From Clostridiales bacterium (GTDB lineage Bacteria > Bacillota > Clostridia > Oscillospirales > CAG-382): 38,204 bases of DNA. The notes under the pieces are model-generated. The model saw nothing but the letters and a program-made list of their open reading frames with translations. It was not told the origin of the DNA and made no database searches. Of this stretch, positions 1-8,198 are shown piece after piece. Position numbers and translations under genes: made by a program. The stretch spans positions 1 through 38,204 of the forward strand of contig SFLA01000015.1 of NCBI GenBank assembly GCA_004553575.1, given 5' to 3'. Within the stretch, counting starts at the first letter, position 1. Each line of letters starts with the position of its first letter.

Positions 1-1304
1 GAGAAGATTATATCCAGCATTTCGGGCGAATCGTCATCGTCGAGGAAGCGCTTGTTTTTAAGCGTACGCTCGTAATACTCGGGTGTGACCAACTTCGAGC
101 TCGAATATGCGAGCGCCTCGAGCGCAAAGGTAACGAAGTCCGTATCTTCGCATTCGGATATAATCGAAACGCACATGAACGAATACGGATTGACGGTGGT
201 TGTATAATTCTCCTGGTTCACGTCGTACTTCGGCATCGGAAGTATACCGTAGCTAATATCCGCTTCGCGCATTTCATCGCTGTTGACACTATTGATCGTG
301 CTTACGAAGAACAGAGCGTTGCCGGTATAGAACTGGCCGCGTACCGTTCCGGCATTCGGGTCGTTCCATCTGTAATACTGCTCGGTGTAAGCGGTGCAGG
401 CGGTGTCTTTCATCAACTCGTATACCTTCATGAAGGCATCCACATTTGCATTGTTAAGCATTGCAAGCTCGGGAACGTCATCGCTGTTTTTAACCGTCTG
501 AGGACAGTTGCAGCCGAGAACAAGACTGTACGTATCGAAGGAATCGCACACCAGCCCCCAAACATCCTCGCCGGATACATTCATAACGCCGTCGTCGCCG
601 CACTCAAGCGCAGCAGCCTTTGCCATGGAATACATAACGTCGAGCGTCCATTCGCCGTCATATACGAGATCGGTTATATTTCCGAGCTGCTTATCGGAAA
701 GAATGGTTTTGTTGTAAAACACACAGCGGGTATATTCGTCATCGATAATGCAAATGTCGCCGGTCGTAAAATACAGATGTCCGAGTATCGTCATATCCTC
801 GTTGGAAGCGACATCCCACCACTCCTGGTCAAGACGCATATGCGAATTCTCGATGGCGTTAAGGTCAAGCAGGAATCCCTCTGCAGCTATCGCGCCGAGA
901 GCCTGAATTCCGGTGCAGCAGATATCGTAATCGACGGTGCCCGCAGTAATGTCCGTGCGGACCTTATCAACATATTTGCCGTAACCTTCGGTGAAAACCG
1001 TATCAATCTTAAAACCGTAATTCTCTTCAAGCAGACAGTTGCGCTCGTAGCAGGCATCGTTTACCGGCTCCGACGTTGTTTCGGTGGCTCCGAACTGCGC
1101 CTTTCCGAAAGGAATATCCTCATACGTGGTGAGAATACGCAGTGTTTTGCCGGAGTAATCGGCGTCACCGAGGTATTCGGGAAGCACCGACGAATTGGAT
1201 GCGGAAACCTCCGACTTGCTCGTGTCGTCGGTAGGCGAGCATCCGCAGAGCGCACCGACAACCGTCATAAGTACGATCATGACAATGCAAATTACCTTTT
1301 TCAT
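1..1304 (-). CDS. Extracellular solute-binding lipoprotein, 3' end cut off by window edge
   Basis: The frame runs from an ATG at 1304-1302 to the left edge without a stop, giving about 434 residues. It begins MKKVICIVMIVLMTVVGALC with a lipobox-like LCGC around Cys22, so the mature protein should be lipid-anchored outside the membrane. After a Ser/Thr/Asp-rich linker comes SGKTLRILTTYE, then many aromatic and acidic stretches typical of ABC-transporter family 1-like solute-binding proteins (for example EEWKDV-like and NNANVDAFMKVYELM segments). A GGAGGA ribosome binding site lies just before the ATG and a consensus promoter further upstream. No permease or ATPase gene is visible; they could lie beyond the left edge. 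The ligand cannot be told. In Clostridia such proteins usually bind sugars or oligosaccharides, but that is inference. The call as a binding protein is based on overall character, not on a diagnostic motif. Confidence 0.72.
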   Translation of the reverse strand, partial: MKKVICIVMIVLMTVVGALCGCSPTDDTSKSEVSASNSSVLPEYLGDADYSGKTLRILTTYEDIPFGKAQFGATETTSEPVNDACYERNCLLEENYGFKIDTVFTEGYGKYVDKVRTDITAGTVDYDICCTGIQALGAIAAEGFLLDLNAIENSHMRLDQEWWDVASNEDMTILGHLYFTTGDICIIDDEYTRCVFYNKTILSDKQLGNITDLVYDGEWTLDVMYSMAKAAALECGDDGVMNVSGEDVWGLVCDSFDTYSLVLGCNCPQTVKNSDDVPELAMLNNANVDAFMKVYELMKDTACTAYTEQYYRWNDPNAGTVRGQFYTGNALFFVSTINSVNSDEMREADISYGILPMPKYDVNQENYTTTVNPYSFMCVSIISECEDTDFVTFALEALAYSSSKLVTPEYYERTLKNKRFLDDDDSPEMLDIIF

Positions 1305-1370
1305 GTGTTATCCTCCGTTATTTTTTCTGTTTTTGCTCCGGACACGCAATCCGATTTGTTCATTGTTACC

Positions 1371-1398
1371 ATTATAACAGATTTTTATATAAAATCAA
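1371..1398 (-). promoter_or_regulatory. Promoter of the solute-binding lipoprotein
   Basis: On the minus strand TTGATT (1398-1393) is separated by 16 bp from a perfect TATAAT (1376-1371). Transcription would start near 1364 and leave a leader of about 60 nt before the ATG at 1304. Confidence 0.65.
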
Positions 1399-1419
1399 GT
1401 ACACGGCAGCATATAAGAT

Positions 1420-1450
1420 AAAAAAACGGCAGACCCGGTTCGGTCTGCCG
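1420..1450 (-). terminator. Rho-independent terminator after ftsZ
   Basis: A 9-bp perfect stem, CGGCAGACC with GGTCTGCCG (1427-1435 and 1442-1450), has a 6-nt loop and is followed on the minus strand by a run of seven U (1426-1420). It closes the division cluster and separates it from the solute-binding protein gene. Confidence 0.9.
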
Positions 1451-1484
1451 TCTGTATAATTGATTTATCCGCAGGAAGGGACGA

Positions 1485-2615
1485 TCAGAACAAGTTCTTA
1501 TCGTCGGAGCGGGATCTGTTAATCATATCGATGATATTGTTGATATCCTCCTCGCTGCCCGCTTCCGCTTCCTTTACGGGGGCAGAAGGCTTGTCCGCAG
1601 TCTGGTCGGCAGGTCTGCGCACGTCCGCTGACGTAGCGGCGGGACGTCTTATATCCGACGCCTTCGATCCCTCGAATCCGGTGGCTATAAGGGTTATGCG
1701 CATCTCGTCCTCGAGCGAATCGTCAAACGCCGCACCGAAGATGATAGTCGCATCCGGGTTCGCCTCGTTGGTTATCATGGCGACCGCGTAATCGACCTCC
1801 TCCAGACCTATATCCGGAGATGCGGTGACATTTATTACGATACCCTTTGCGCCGTTGATGTTTGTCTCGAGCAGCGGAGAAGACATTGCGAGCTTTGCCG
1901 CCTGCTCTGCCTTGTCCTTGCCCTTTGCGCTTCCGACGCCCATGTGCGCCAGACCCGCACCCTGCATGACCGCGCAGACATCGGCGAAGTCGACGTTGAT
2001 CTCCGCCTCCTGAGTGACCAGCTCGCATATGCTCTGGACACCCTTGCGAAGTATATCGTCCGCCTCGTAAAAGGCGTTGAGGAAGGTTATCTTTTTATCG
2101 GTAAGCAGCTTAAGACGCTCGTTGGGGATAACGATAAGCGAATCCGTTACCTCTGCAAGGCGCTTAATACCGCTCTCTGCCTGAGCCATTCTCTTCTTTC
2201 CTTCGAAATTGAAAGGCTTGGTTACGATACAGACGGTAAGGATGCCGAGCTGCTTTGCTATCTTTGCGACAATCGGAGCTGCGCCGGTGCCGGTTCCGCC
2301 GCCCATTCCGGCGGTGATAAACACCATGTCTGCGCCCTGAAGCGCAGCGGTAATCTCCTCTATGGATTCGTCTGCCGCCTTCTCGCCCAGCTCGGGATTG
2401 GCTCCTGCGCCCTGCCCTTTTGTAATACGCTCGCCGATAGCAATGCGTTTATTCGCAAGAGACTTGTTGAGCACCATAAGATCGGTGTTTACGGCGATAT
2501 ACTCGACTCCCTCGATTCTGGATTCCATCATGCGGTTGACGGCGTTTCCTCCGCCGCCGCCCACGCCGACGACTTTTATAACATTAACGGTAGTGTTGAA
2601 TTGTTCGTTTGCCAT
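1485..2615 (-). CDS. ftsZ: Cell division protein FtsZ
   Basis: Bacterial tubulin homologue, 376 residues, that polymerises with GTP into the Z-ring at mid-cell. Visible landmarks are the N-terminal VVGVGGGGGNAVNRM, the tubulin signature GGGTGTGAAP near residue 107, and the T7/catalytic region NVDFADVCAVMQGAG near 207. A variable linker rich in Ala, Asp and Pro follows from about residue 320. The start is the ATG at 2615-2613 with GGAGGAAT 5 nt upstream. The extreme C-terminus is DINNIIDMINRSRSDDKNLF, which does not look like the usual proline/phenylalanine-bearing tail (IPxFLRR type) that binds FtsA, SepF and other partners. It is the last gene of the dcw cluster, preceded by a 99-bp gap with a possible promoter of its own and followed by a strong terminator. 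Confidence 0.98.
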   Translation of the reverse strand: MANEQFNTTVNVIKVVGVGGGGGNAVNRMMESRIEGVEYIAVNTDLMVLNKSLANKRIAIGERITKGQGAGANPELGEKAADESIEEITAALQGADMVFITAGMGGGTGTGAAPIVAKIAKQLGILTVCIVTKPFNFEGKKRMAQAESGIKRLAEVTDSLIVIPNERLKLLTDKKITFLNAFYEADDILRKGVQSICELVTQEAEINVDFADVCAVMQGAGLAHMGVGSAKGKDKAEQAAKLAMSSPLLETNINGAKGIVINVTASPDIGLEEVDYAVAMITNEANPDATIIFGAAFDDSLEDEMRITLIATGFEGSKASDIRRPAATSADVRRPADQTADKPSAPVKEAEAGSEEDINNIIDMINRSRSDDKNLF

Positions 2616-2654
2616 TCAGTATTCCTCCGCCTGACTAAATTTTTACTCAATAAT

Positions 2655-2683
2655 ATAATAATACAAAAATTGCAATAATGCAA
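2655..2683 (-). promoter_or_regulatory. Possible ftsZ-proximal promoter
   Basis: In the AT-rich gap between ftsQ and ftsZ the minus strand has TTGCAT (2683-2678), a 17-bp spacer and TATTAT (2660-2655). The -10 is good and the -35 is weak. An internal promoter that raises ftsZ expression is common in dcw clusters; here it is inferred from spacing only. Confidence 0.42.
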
Positions 2684-2714
2684 GTGTTTTATACAACAAA
2701 CTGCCGATTTTTTG

Positions 2715-3506
2715 TCAGTTCAGCGAAACCGACGCCTCTCTGTAATCCGACAAATCGATACTTCCGGTATCGTCGTCATACAGCTCTTCGATTATTTTTG
2801 CAAGAAACGGTATTTTAAGATCGAAATCCTCGATATCGCCGACATATATCGAAAATCTGTCGGTATATGTCATTCGTATGTCAAACCGGCTCTTGATGTT
2901 GATTTCTTTTATAAGGTACTGCATGTCGTTCGCCGCGAGCACCGAATACATTTCAAGCAGCGCGTCGCGGGTGCGGGTATCGAGGAATGTCAGCTCCCTG
3001 CCGACCAGACACTCCGCAACGGTGCCGGTAGTAAGCTTTATGGCGTCCCGCGGCACCTCGCCGGAATTATCGGTCAGCGCGAGCACGACAAGATCGTCCG
3101 ACATCAGAAAGTATTCGCCGTTTATCTCGGTGTACATCACCGCTTTTTTCTCGGTTATTTCTATCGCCACGCCGGACGGAAAATCGCGCGATACGGTTAC
3201 TCCCCCGACATACGGAAGAGCGGAGGTGATTGCGGTTTCGATATCCTCCTTTTCGAAGGAGAATATATTACTGCCGACTTCGATTCCCGCGGCGGCGACA
3301 ACTTCTTCGTCGGAATATCTGCTGTTTCCGGTTACCGTAAATCCCTTAACCCTGAAAAACACGAAAAACGCCGCGCACAGAAACAGCACAAGCACGGTGA
3401 CGAAGAGCAGGACGTAAAAAACAGTGCGGCGAACCTGCTTGCGGTTCTGCTGCTTCTTCATTACGTCCATATCGACAGTTTTTCTTTTGAACCGCACCTG
3501 TTCCAA
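2715..3506 (-). CDS. ftsQ: Division septum protein FtsQ/DivIB
   Basis: Bitopic division protein of 263 residues, part of the FtsQ-FtsL-FtsB (DivIB-FtsL-DivIC) complex that activates septal peptidoglycan synthesis. A short basic cytoplasmic tail rich in Lys, Arg and Gln is followed by one membrane helix (about 29-50, FYVLLFVTVLVLFLCAAFFV) and then a POTRA-like segment beginning VKGFTVTGNSRYSDEEVV, the standard start of the FtsQ periplasmic part. The start used is TTG at 3506-3504, because a GGAG lies about 9 nt before it; the first in-frame ATG (residue 13) has no clear ribosome binding site. The gene begins 21 bp after murG stops, so the two are almost certainly on one transcript. Length and order (murG-ftsQ-ftsZ) fit Firmicutes dcw clusters. 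Confidence 0.9.
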   Translation of the reverse strand: MEQVRFKRKTVDMDVMKKQQNRKQVRRTVFYVLLFVTVLVLFLCAAFFVFFRVKGFTVTGNSRYSDEEVVAAAGIEVGSNIFSFEKEDIETAITSALPYVGGVTVSRDFPSGVAIEITEKKAVMYTEINGEYFLMSDDLVVLALTDNSGEVPRDAIKLTTGTVAECLVGRELTFLDTRTRDALLEMYSVLAANDMQYLIKEINIKSRFDIRMTYTDRFSIYVGDIEDFDLKIPFLAKIIEELYDDDTGSIDLSDYREASVSLN

Positions 3507-3527
3507 CCCTGCGTCTCCGATCTGCTT

Positions 3528-4637
3528 TTATTTTTTTGCCGCCAGCTCCATTGCGCGTGCCGCAATAGTCTCTGCGGCAGCCGGTCTCGCGAATTTTCGT
3601 ATATTGGTCTCGGCGATGCGTCTCTTTTCCGGATCGCCCGCCAAAGAAAGCACGGACTCCGTCAGCTTTGCTCCGTCAAGCTCGCTCTCGCGGAAAACCA
3701 CCGCGGCGCACGCCTTTTCAAGAACCGAAGCGTTCTTGTACTGGTGGTCGTCGGTCACGTTGGGTGACGGAATCAGCACCGCCGCCTTTCCCATACATGC
3801 GAGCTCGGCAAGTGTAATCGCACCCGCCCTGCAAACAATGACATCCGCCGCCGCCTGTCTGAGCGGCATATCGTAAATGTATTCAAGTATTTCTATATTA
3901 TCCGCTTTGTCCAGACCGCGTTCCCGCGCAAGCGCGGAATACTTCGGGTAGCCTGCGTGACCGACCGCGTGTGTCTGGTACAAATCCGGACGTCCGGCAA
4001 TGCTGGAGAGCAGGTCGAAGCAGTATTCGTTTACCTTCTCGGCTCCGAGCGAGCCGCCATACGAAAGAATATAAACCTGATCGTCTTTAAGTCCGAGCGC
4101 TTTGCGCGCCTCGGCCCGGGTGACATAGGTGGTGCTTACGGGATTTCCGGTAAGTATCAGCTTGCTTCTTACCTTTTCGTCAAAAAAGCGGCGGCTTTCG
4201 TCAAAGGAAATGCATATCTCGTCCGCGAAGTGCGAAAGCATCCTCGTTGTCATTCCCGGGTATGCGTTCTGTTCGTGAATGAGGGTTGGTATTCCGAGTT
4301 GCTTCGCCGCCTTTACCGTCGGCCAGCTGACATAACCGCCGGTGCCGATGACTATATCCGGCTTAAAGTTTTTAAGTATCTTCTTTGCGGTAATAACCGA
4401 TGTGACCGCTTTTATCGCGGCGTCGATATTCTTGGGAGAAAGCGAGCGGCGGAAGCCGCGCACCTTGACATACGAAATCTTATATCCCGCCCTGGGCACA
4501 AGGTCGTTCTCCATGCCCTTCCGGGTACCGACAAACTCTATCTCGGCATCGGGGTTCGCAGCGCGTATTGCGGCGGCTATCGACAGCGCCGGGTTTACAT
4601 GACCGCCCGTACCGCCTCCGCACATCATTACCTTCAT
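3528..4637 (-). CDS. murG: UDP-GlcNAc:lipid I N-acetylglucosaminyltransferase MurG
   Basis: Peripheral membrane GT28 glycosyltransferase that adds GlcNAc to lipid I to make lipid II, on the cytoplasmic face. The 369 residues start MKVMMCGGGTGGHVNPALSI, containing the GGGTGGHxxPA loop that defines the N-terminal Rossmann domain. Further motifs are IGTGGYVSWP, LIHEQNAYPG and TGNPV in the N-terminal half. The C-terminal donor-binding region has LSYGGSLGAEKVN (G-loop 3) and VCRAGAITLAELACMGKAAVLIP, with the SGAxTxxE-like donor motif. Length is normal for the family. The ATG at 4637 lies nine bases after the ftsW stop codon, which supports co-transcription and places MurG directly after the lipid II polymerase gene. 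Confidence 0.97.
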   Translation of the reverse strand: MKVMMCGGGTGGHVNPALSIAAAIRAANPDAEIEFVGTRKGMENDLVPRAGYKISYVKVRGFRRSLSPKNIDAAIKAVTSVITAKKILKNFKPDIVIGTGGYVSWPTVKAAKQLGIPTLIHEQNAYPGMTTRMLSHFADEICISFDESRRFFDEKVRSKLILTGNPVSTTYVTRAEARKALGLKDDQVYILSYGGSLGAEKVNEYCFDLLSSIAGRPDLYQTHAVGHAGYPKYSALARERGLDKADNIEILEYIYDMPLRQAAADVIVCRAGAITLAELACMGKAAVLIPSPNVTDDHQYKNASVLEKACAAVVFRESELDGAKLTESVLSLAGDPEKRRIAETNIRKFARPAAAETIAARAMELAAKK

Positions 4638-4646
4638 TATTATGTA

Positions 4647-5885
4647 TCAACCTCTCTCAACGTATGAATAGCGCGACACCGAAAGCACGATTCCCATTTC
4701 GGTGAGCAGTATTATAAGTGCGCTTCCGCCGTATGAAAAGAACGGAAGACCGATTCCGGTTGCGGGAAGCGTGTTTGTTATAACCGCGATATTAAGTATT
4801 ACCTGTATTGCAACCTGAGCGATTATTCCCATAACGAGAAGCTGTGAAAAACGGTCGGGCGCACGGGAGGCGATAATATACCCGCGGATAATGAACGCGG
4901 CGAATACACCGATAATTATAACGGCTCCGAACAGCCCGAGCTCCTCGCAGACTATCGCGAAAATATAATCGTTATACGGCTCGGGAAGATACCCGAGCTT
5001 CTGATTGCTCTGTCCGAGGCCCAGCCCCCAGAACCCGCCGGATGCGATCGCATACAGCGACTGCGCCGGCTGCCAGCCCTTACCTCCCGAAGCATATGAC
5101 ATGAATTCAAACGGATTCTCCCAGACCTCGAGCCGGGTGAAAACCTGCGGAGTAAGCGTTTCTATGACTCCGCGGAAAACCGTAAGCGCCAGCACGCCGA
5201 GTACTGCAATAATGCCGACCGCCACAATAATCCATTTGAGCTTGATATTACTTATAAGCAGCATTGAAAAAGCGAGGCAGACCATGATTATGGTTGCCGA
5301 CATATGGTTCTGAAGCATGGTCGATCCGGCTGCCGCGCCCGCTATCAACGCCATGGGCGCAAGCGCTATCAACTGCTGTCTTACGGTTTTTGCCGAGTTT
5401 ATCCGGTGATAGTTATCGGATATATACATCGCGCAGGCGAGTATAACCGCAAATTTCAGCAGCTCCGACGGCTGAAGACTGACGCCTCCGATATACAGCC
5501 AACGCTTGGCGCCGCTGAGTATTGTACCGGCTATCGGAACGATAAGGTTGAGCCCGAGTATAAACAGCACCGCTATAACGCCGAATCTGCGTATTACGCG
5601 GTAGTCAAGACGTGAAATCAACAGCATCATGGCGGTGCCGAGCAGTGCCCACCGAAGCTGTGATTTAATGAAGTGATAGCTGTCGCCGTATTTGCTCTCG
5701 GCGTAGGCATAGCTTGACGAAAAGACCATAACCAGCCCTATGCACATAAGCGCAATGACTATGAGCATAAACGGTCGGTCCACTTCTCCGATAACCCGAA
5801 TAATGTTCCGGCGCTTCGGCTTTTCGGCAACCGCGCCGCCGTTATTCTGTTGTAATACAGCTGGCAGCTTGGTTGCGTTATCCAT
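4647..5885 (-). CDS. ftsW: SEDS-family septal glycosyltransferase FtsW
   Basis: Polytopic membrane protein of 412 residues in the SEDS family (FtsW/RodA/SpoVE), which polymerises lipid II together with a class B PBP. After a basic cytoplasmic head (to about residue 35) come about ten hydrophobic helices. Family motifs include VMVFSSSYAYA near the first helix, GAKRWLYIGGVSLQPSELLK for the conserved GARRWI/QPSE region, LGLGQSNQKLGYLPEPYNDYIFA for the large extracytoplasmic loop, and the C-terminal signature NTLPATGIGLPFFSYGGS. It lies 9 bp after mraY and 9 bp before murG. Position in the dcw cluster favours FtsW over RodA. The sporulation paralogue SpoVE cannot be excluded from sequence alone, since both sit in dcw clusters of Firmicutes. 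Confidence 0.94.
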   Translation of the reverse strand: MDNATKLPAVLQQNNGGAVAEKPKRRNIIRVIGEVDRPFMLIVIALMCIGLVMVFSSSYAYAESKYGDSYHFIKSQLRWALLGTAMMLLISRLDYRVIRRFGVIAVLFILGLNLIVPIAGTILSGAKRWLYIGGVSLQPSELLKFAVILACAMYISDNYHRINSAKTVRQQLIALAPMALIAGAAAGSTMLQNHMSATIIMVCLAFSMLLISNIKLKWIIVAVGIIAVLGVLALTVFRGVIETLTPQVFTRLEVWENPFEFMSYASGGKGWQPAQSLYAIASGGFWGLGLGQSNQKLGYLPEPYNDYIFAIVCEELGLFGAVIIIGVFAAFIIRGYIIASRAPDRFSQLLVMGIIAQVAIQVILNIAVITNTLPATGIGLPFFSYGGSALIILLTEMGIVLSVSRYSYVERG

Positions 5886-5894
5886 TCAAACCTC

Positions 5895-6851
5895 TCAGAT
5901 ATATATAAAATATGCGGCGGCACAGCCGACTGCGGTGACCAGCGAGAATACTCCGACTATTGCGACCTCGCTCCATCCGCACATCTCGAAATGATGATGT
6001 ATCGGGCACATTTTGAAGATACGCTTGCCGGTAAGCTTAAAGAAAGCGACCTGAAGAATATCGGAAATCCCTTCTGTAAGCCAGACTATACCAACCAAGA
6101 ATATGAGCAGCGGAGCGTCGATATACATAAGCATTCCGACGGCGAGCCCTCCCAGAAACAGAGATCCGGTATCGCCCATGAATATGCGTGCGGGGTGAAA
6201 ATTGAATATCAGATACCCGATAAGCGCACCCGCGGCAGACGCGGCAAGTACTCCGAGCGGCGTATCTCCGCTGCGCAGCGCAATTATGACGAACAGCACG
6301 CAGATAACCGCGGAAACACTGCCCTCGAGTCCGTCAATGCCGTCCGTAAGATTGGAGCAATTAACGAAATACACGATAACGACAAGCATTATCACGTACC
6401 ACAAAAATCCGGTTTCGATTCCGAAAATCGCGGTGACGGGCGGAGAAACGATTGTGAGCGCATACAAATACGCGGCCGCAAGTGCAAACTGGATTATAAG
6501 CTTCTGAGTGGCGGAAAGTCCCTTGTTGCGCTTTTTGAACAGCTTTACGTAATCGTCCACAAAGCCGGTGGCTCCGTTTGCCAGTGCAAAGCCGAAGTGG
6601 ACGAATATCGCCCAATCGCCGCTTTTTATGCAGTACGGAAGGACGAGAGCCGCCATTGATACGAATATCGCCGCGGTAAAGAACAATCCTCCCATGGTCG
6701 GGGTGCCTTCCTTGCACTTATGCCACGACGGACCTATCTCGAGTATCTTCTGCCCGAGCTTAACCTTGCGCAGTACCGGTATGAATACCTTGCACAGAAT
6801 CGCCGTTACGGCGAATGATGCCGCCGCGCCGATCAGCATTTTTACCGTCAT
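5895..6851 (-). CDS. mraY: Phospho-N-acetylmuramoyl-pentapeptide-transferase MraY
   Basis: Integral membrane enzyme of 318 residues that joins UDP-MurNAc-pentapeptide to undecaprenyl phosphate to form lipid I. Motifs seen in order are GTPTMGGLFF, GFVDDYVKLFKKRNKGLS with the Mg-binding DD, NCSNLTDGIDGLEG, FMGDTGSLFLGG, and the terminal HHHFEMCGWSE histidine cluster, with about ten hydrophobic helices between them. All catalytic landmarks are present and the length is typical for Firmicutes. Its ATG overlaps the murF stop as ATGA (6851-6848), giving translational coupling with murF. Confidence 0.97.
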   Translation of the reverse strand: MTVKMLIGAAASFAVTAILCKVFIPVLRKVKLGQKILEIGPSWHKCKEGTPTMGGLFFTAAIFVSMAALVLPYCIKSGDWAIFVHFGFALANGATGFVDDYVKLFKKRNKGLSATQKLIIQFALAAAYLYALTIVSPPVTAIFGIETGFLWYVIMLVVIVYFVNCSNLTDGIDGLEGSVSAVICVLFVIIALRSGDTPLGVLAASAAGALIGYLIFNFHPARIFMGDTGSLFLGGLAVGMLMYIDAPLLIFLVGIVWLTEGISDILQVAFFKLTGKRIFKMCPIHHHFEMCGWSEVAIVGVFSLVTAVGCAAAYFIYI

Positions 6852-8197
6852 ATACCAAATACCTTCTTCATCAGTATCTCAAGGTGCATGCCGTGGCTGC
6901 CCTTGATAAGCACCGCGTCGCCGCGGCGAACATATTTCTTTAATTCCTCTGCAGCCCTGTCGAAGCACCCCTCCGGAAAACACATGGTGAACGGAACTCC
7001 TGCCGACGCAGCGGCGGCAAGCATTCCTTCGCCCATGCAGAACAGAGCGTCAACACCGCATTCGCGGGCGCGTCTGCCCGCCTCTGCGTGAAGCCGTGCG
7101 CTGTGCCCGCCCAGCTCGAACATATCGCCGAGCACCGCAATCCTTCTCCCGCTCTGCTCCGCAAGCAGTCCGAGCGATGCGTGAAGCGCCTCGGGCGATG
7201 AATTATAACAATCGGCAATCACCGTTATACCGTCGCAGTCGACAATACGCATACGGTTCCCGCCTGCGGTAAAACAGCCGAGCGAATCCTTCATTTTATC
7301 GGTGCTTACGCCGATAATATGAGCGGCGGCAAAGGCAAGCAGAGCATTTACGACGCTGTGTCTTCCGACCGCGCCGATATATGTTTCGAACTCCTCGCCC
7401 AACAGATTCACCGTGCAGGCGGTTCCTTTGCCGTCCGGCCGCAGATTATAAGCATACACTTCATTGTCGGGATTGTCAATACCGCAGCGAACCGCCCCGT
7501 CAACCGACGAAAGCAACGGATCGTCGCCGTTCACTATAACCCTTCCTCCGTCGCGCAGACCGCGGAGTATGGTAAGCTTTTCGTCCCGTATACGCTCCCG
7601 GGTGCCGAACGCCTCTATATGCGAAGCGCCGATACCGGTAATAATAACGATATCCGGACGGGCACACATGGTAAGCCGTTCAAGCTCGCCGGGGAGGCTC
7701 ATGCCCATCTCGTAAACCGCCGCCGGTATTCCGGGCACCGTTTCGAGCACGGTGCGGGGAAGCCCGACCTGGCTGTTCATATTCCCGCGGGTGCCGCAGA
7801 CCGGCATTCCCGATCCGACGCACCGCATGGTCATTTCCTTTACGGTAGTTTTACCCACGCTTCCGGTTATCCCTATGCAGACCGTGTCCCTGAGTTCGTT
7901 ATTACGATAATCGGACGCCAGTGCGAGCAAAGCCGCTCGCGACGAAGGGACAAGCACGGTGTTCGCGCTGAGGTATTCTTTTTCATCGATCACCGCGCCG
8001 CACTGCGGATCCGAAAGCACCTGCGGCAGATAGGAATGTGCGTCCGTTCTGTCTCCCCGAAATGCGAAAAACAGTGCGCGGTGTCCCGCGGTTTCGCGGC
8101 TGTCGACCGTAAAATAATCGTATTCGCGATGCGGATCGGTGCCCTCTCCGGGAATGCCGCCCGTAACCCGCACGACCCTTTCCATGCTTATTCCCAT
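6848..8197 (-). CDS. murF: UDP-N-acetylmuramoyl-tripeptide:D-Ala-D-Ala ligase MurF
   Basis: Cytoplasmic ATP-dependent Mur ligase of 449 residues that adds D-Ala-D-Ala to complete the UDP-MurNAc-pentapeptide. The N-terminal domain carries DYFTVDSRETAGHRALFFAFRGDRTDAH, written here only as position about 27-54, with the VDSRxxxxGxLFFA signature of MurE/MurF. The central ATP site is GITGSVGKTTVKEM near residue 108, followed by a PGIPAAVYEMGMS motif and, in the C-terminal domain, NGDDPLL and YNSSPEAL. MurF is favoured over MurE by the EMGMS and YNSSPEA motifs and by position directly before mraY. The ATG at 8197 has GAGGAT about 10 nt upstream; a second ATG four codons later is possible. It starts one base after the PBP stop. 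Confidence 0.94.
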   Translation of the reverse strand: MGISMERVVRVTGGIPGEGTDPHREYDYFTVDSRETAGHRALFFAFRGDRTDAHSYLPQVLSDPQCGAVIDEKEYLSANTVLVPSSRAALLALASDYRNNELRDTVCIGITGSVGKTTVKEMTMRCVGSGMPVCGTRGNMNSQVGLPRTVLETVPGIPAAVYEMGMSLPGELERLTMCARPDIVIITGIGASHIEAFGTRERIRDEKLTILRGLRDGGRVIVNGDDPLLSSVDGAVRCGIDNPDNEVYAYNLRPDGKGTACTVNLLGEEFETYIGAVGRHSVVNALLAFAAAHIIGVSTDKMKDSLGCFTAGGNRMRIVDCDGITVIADCYNSSPEALHASLGLLAEQSGRRIAVLGDMFELGGHSARLHAEAGRRARECGVDALFCMGEGMLAAAASAGVPFTMCFPEGCFDRAAEELKKYVRRGDAVLIKGSHGMHLEILMKKVFGI

Positions 8198-8198
8198 G

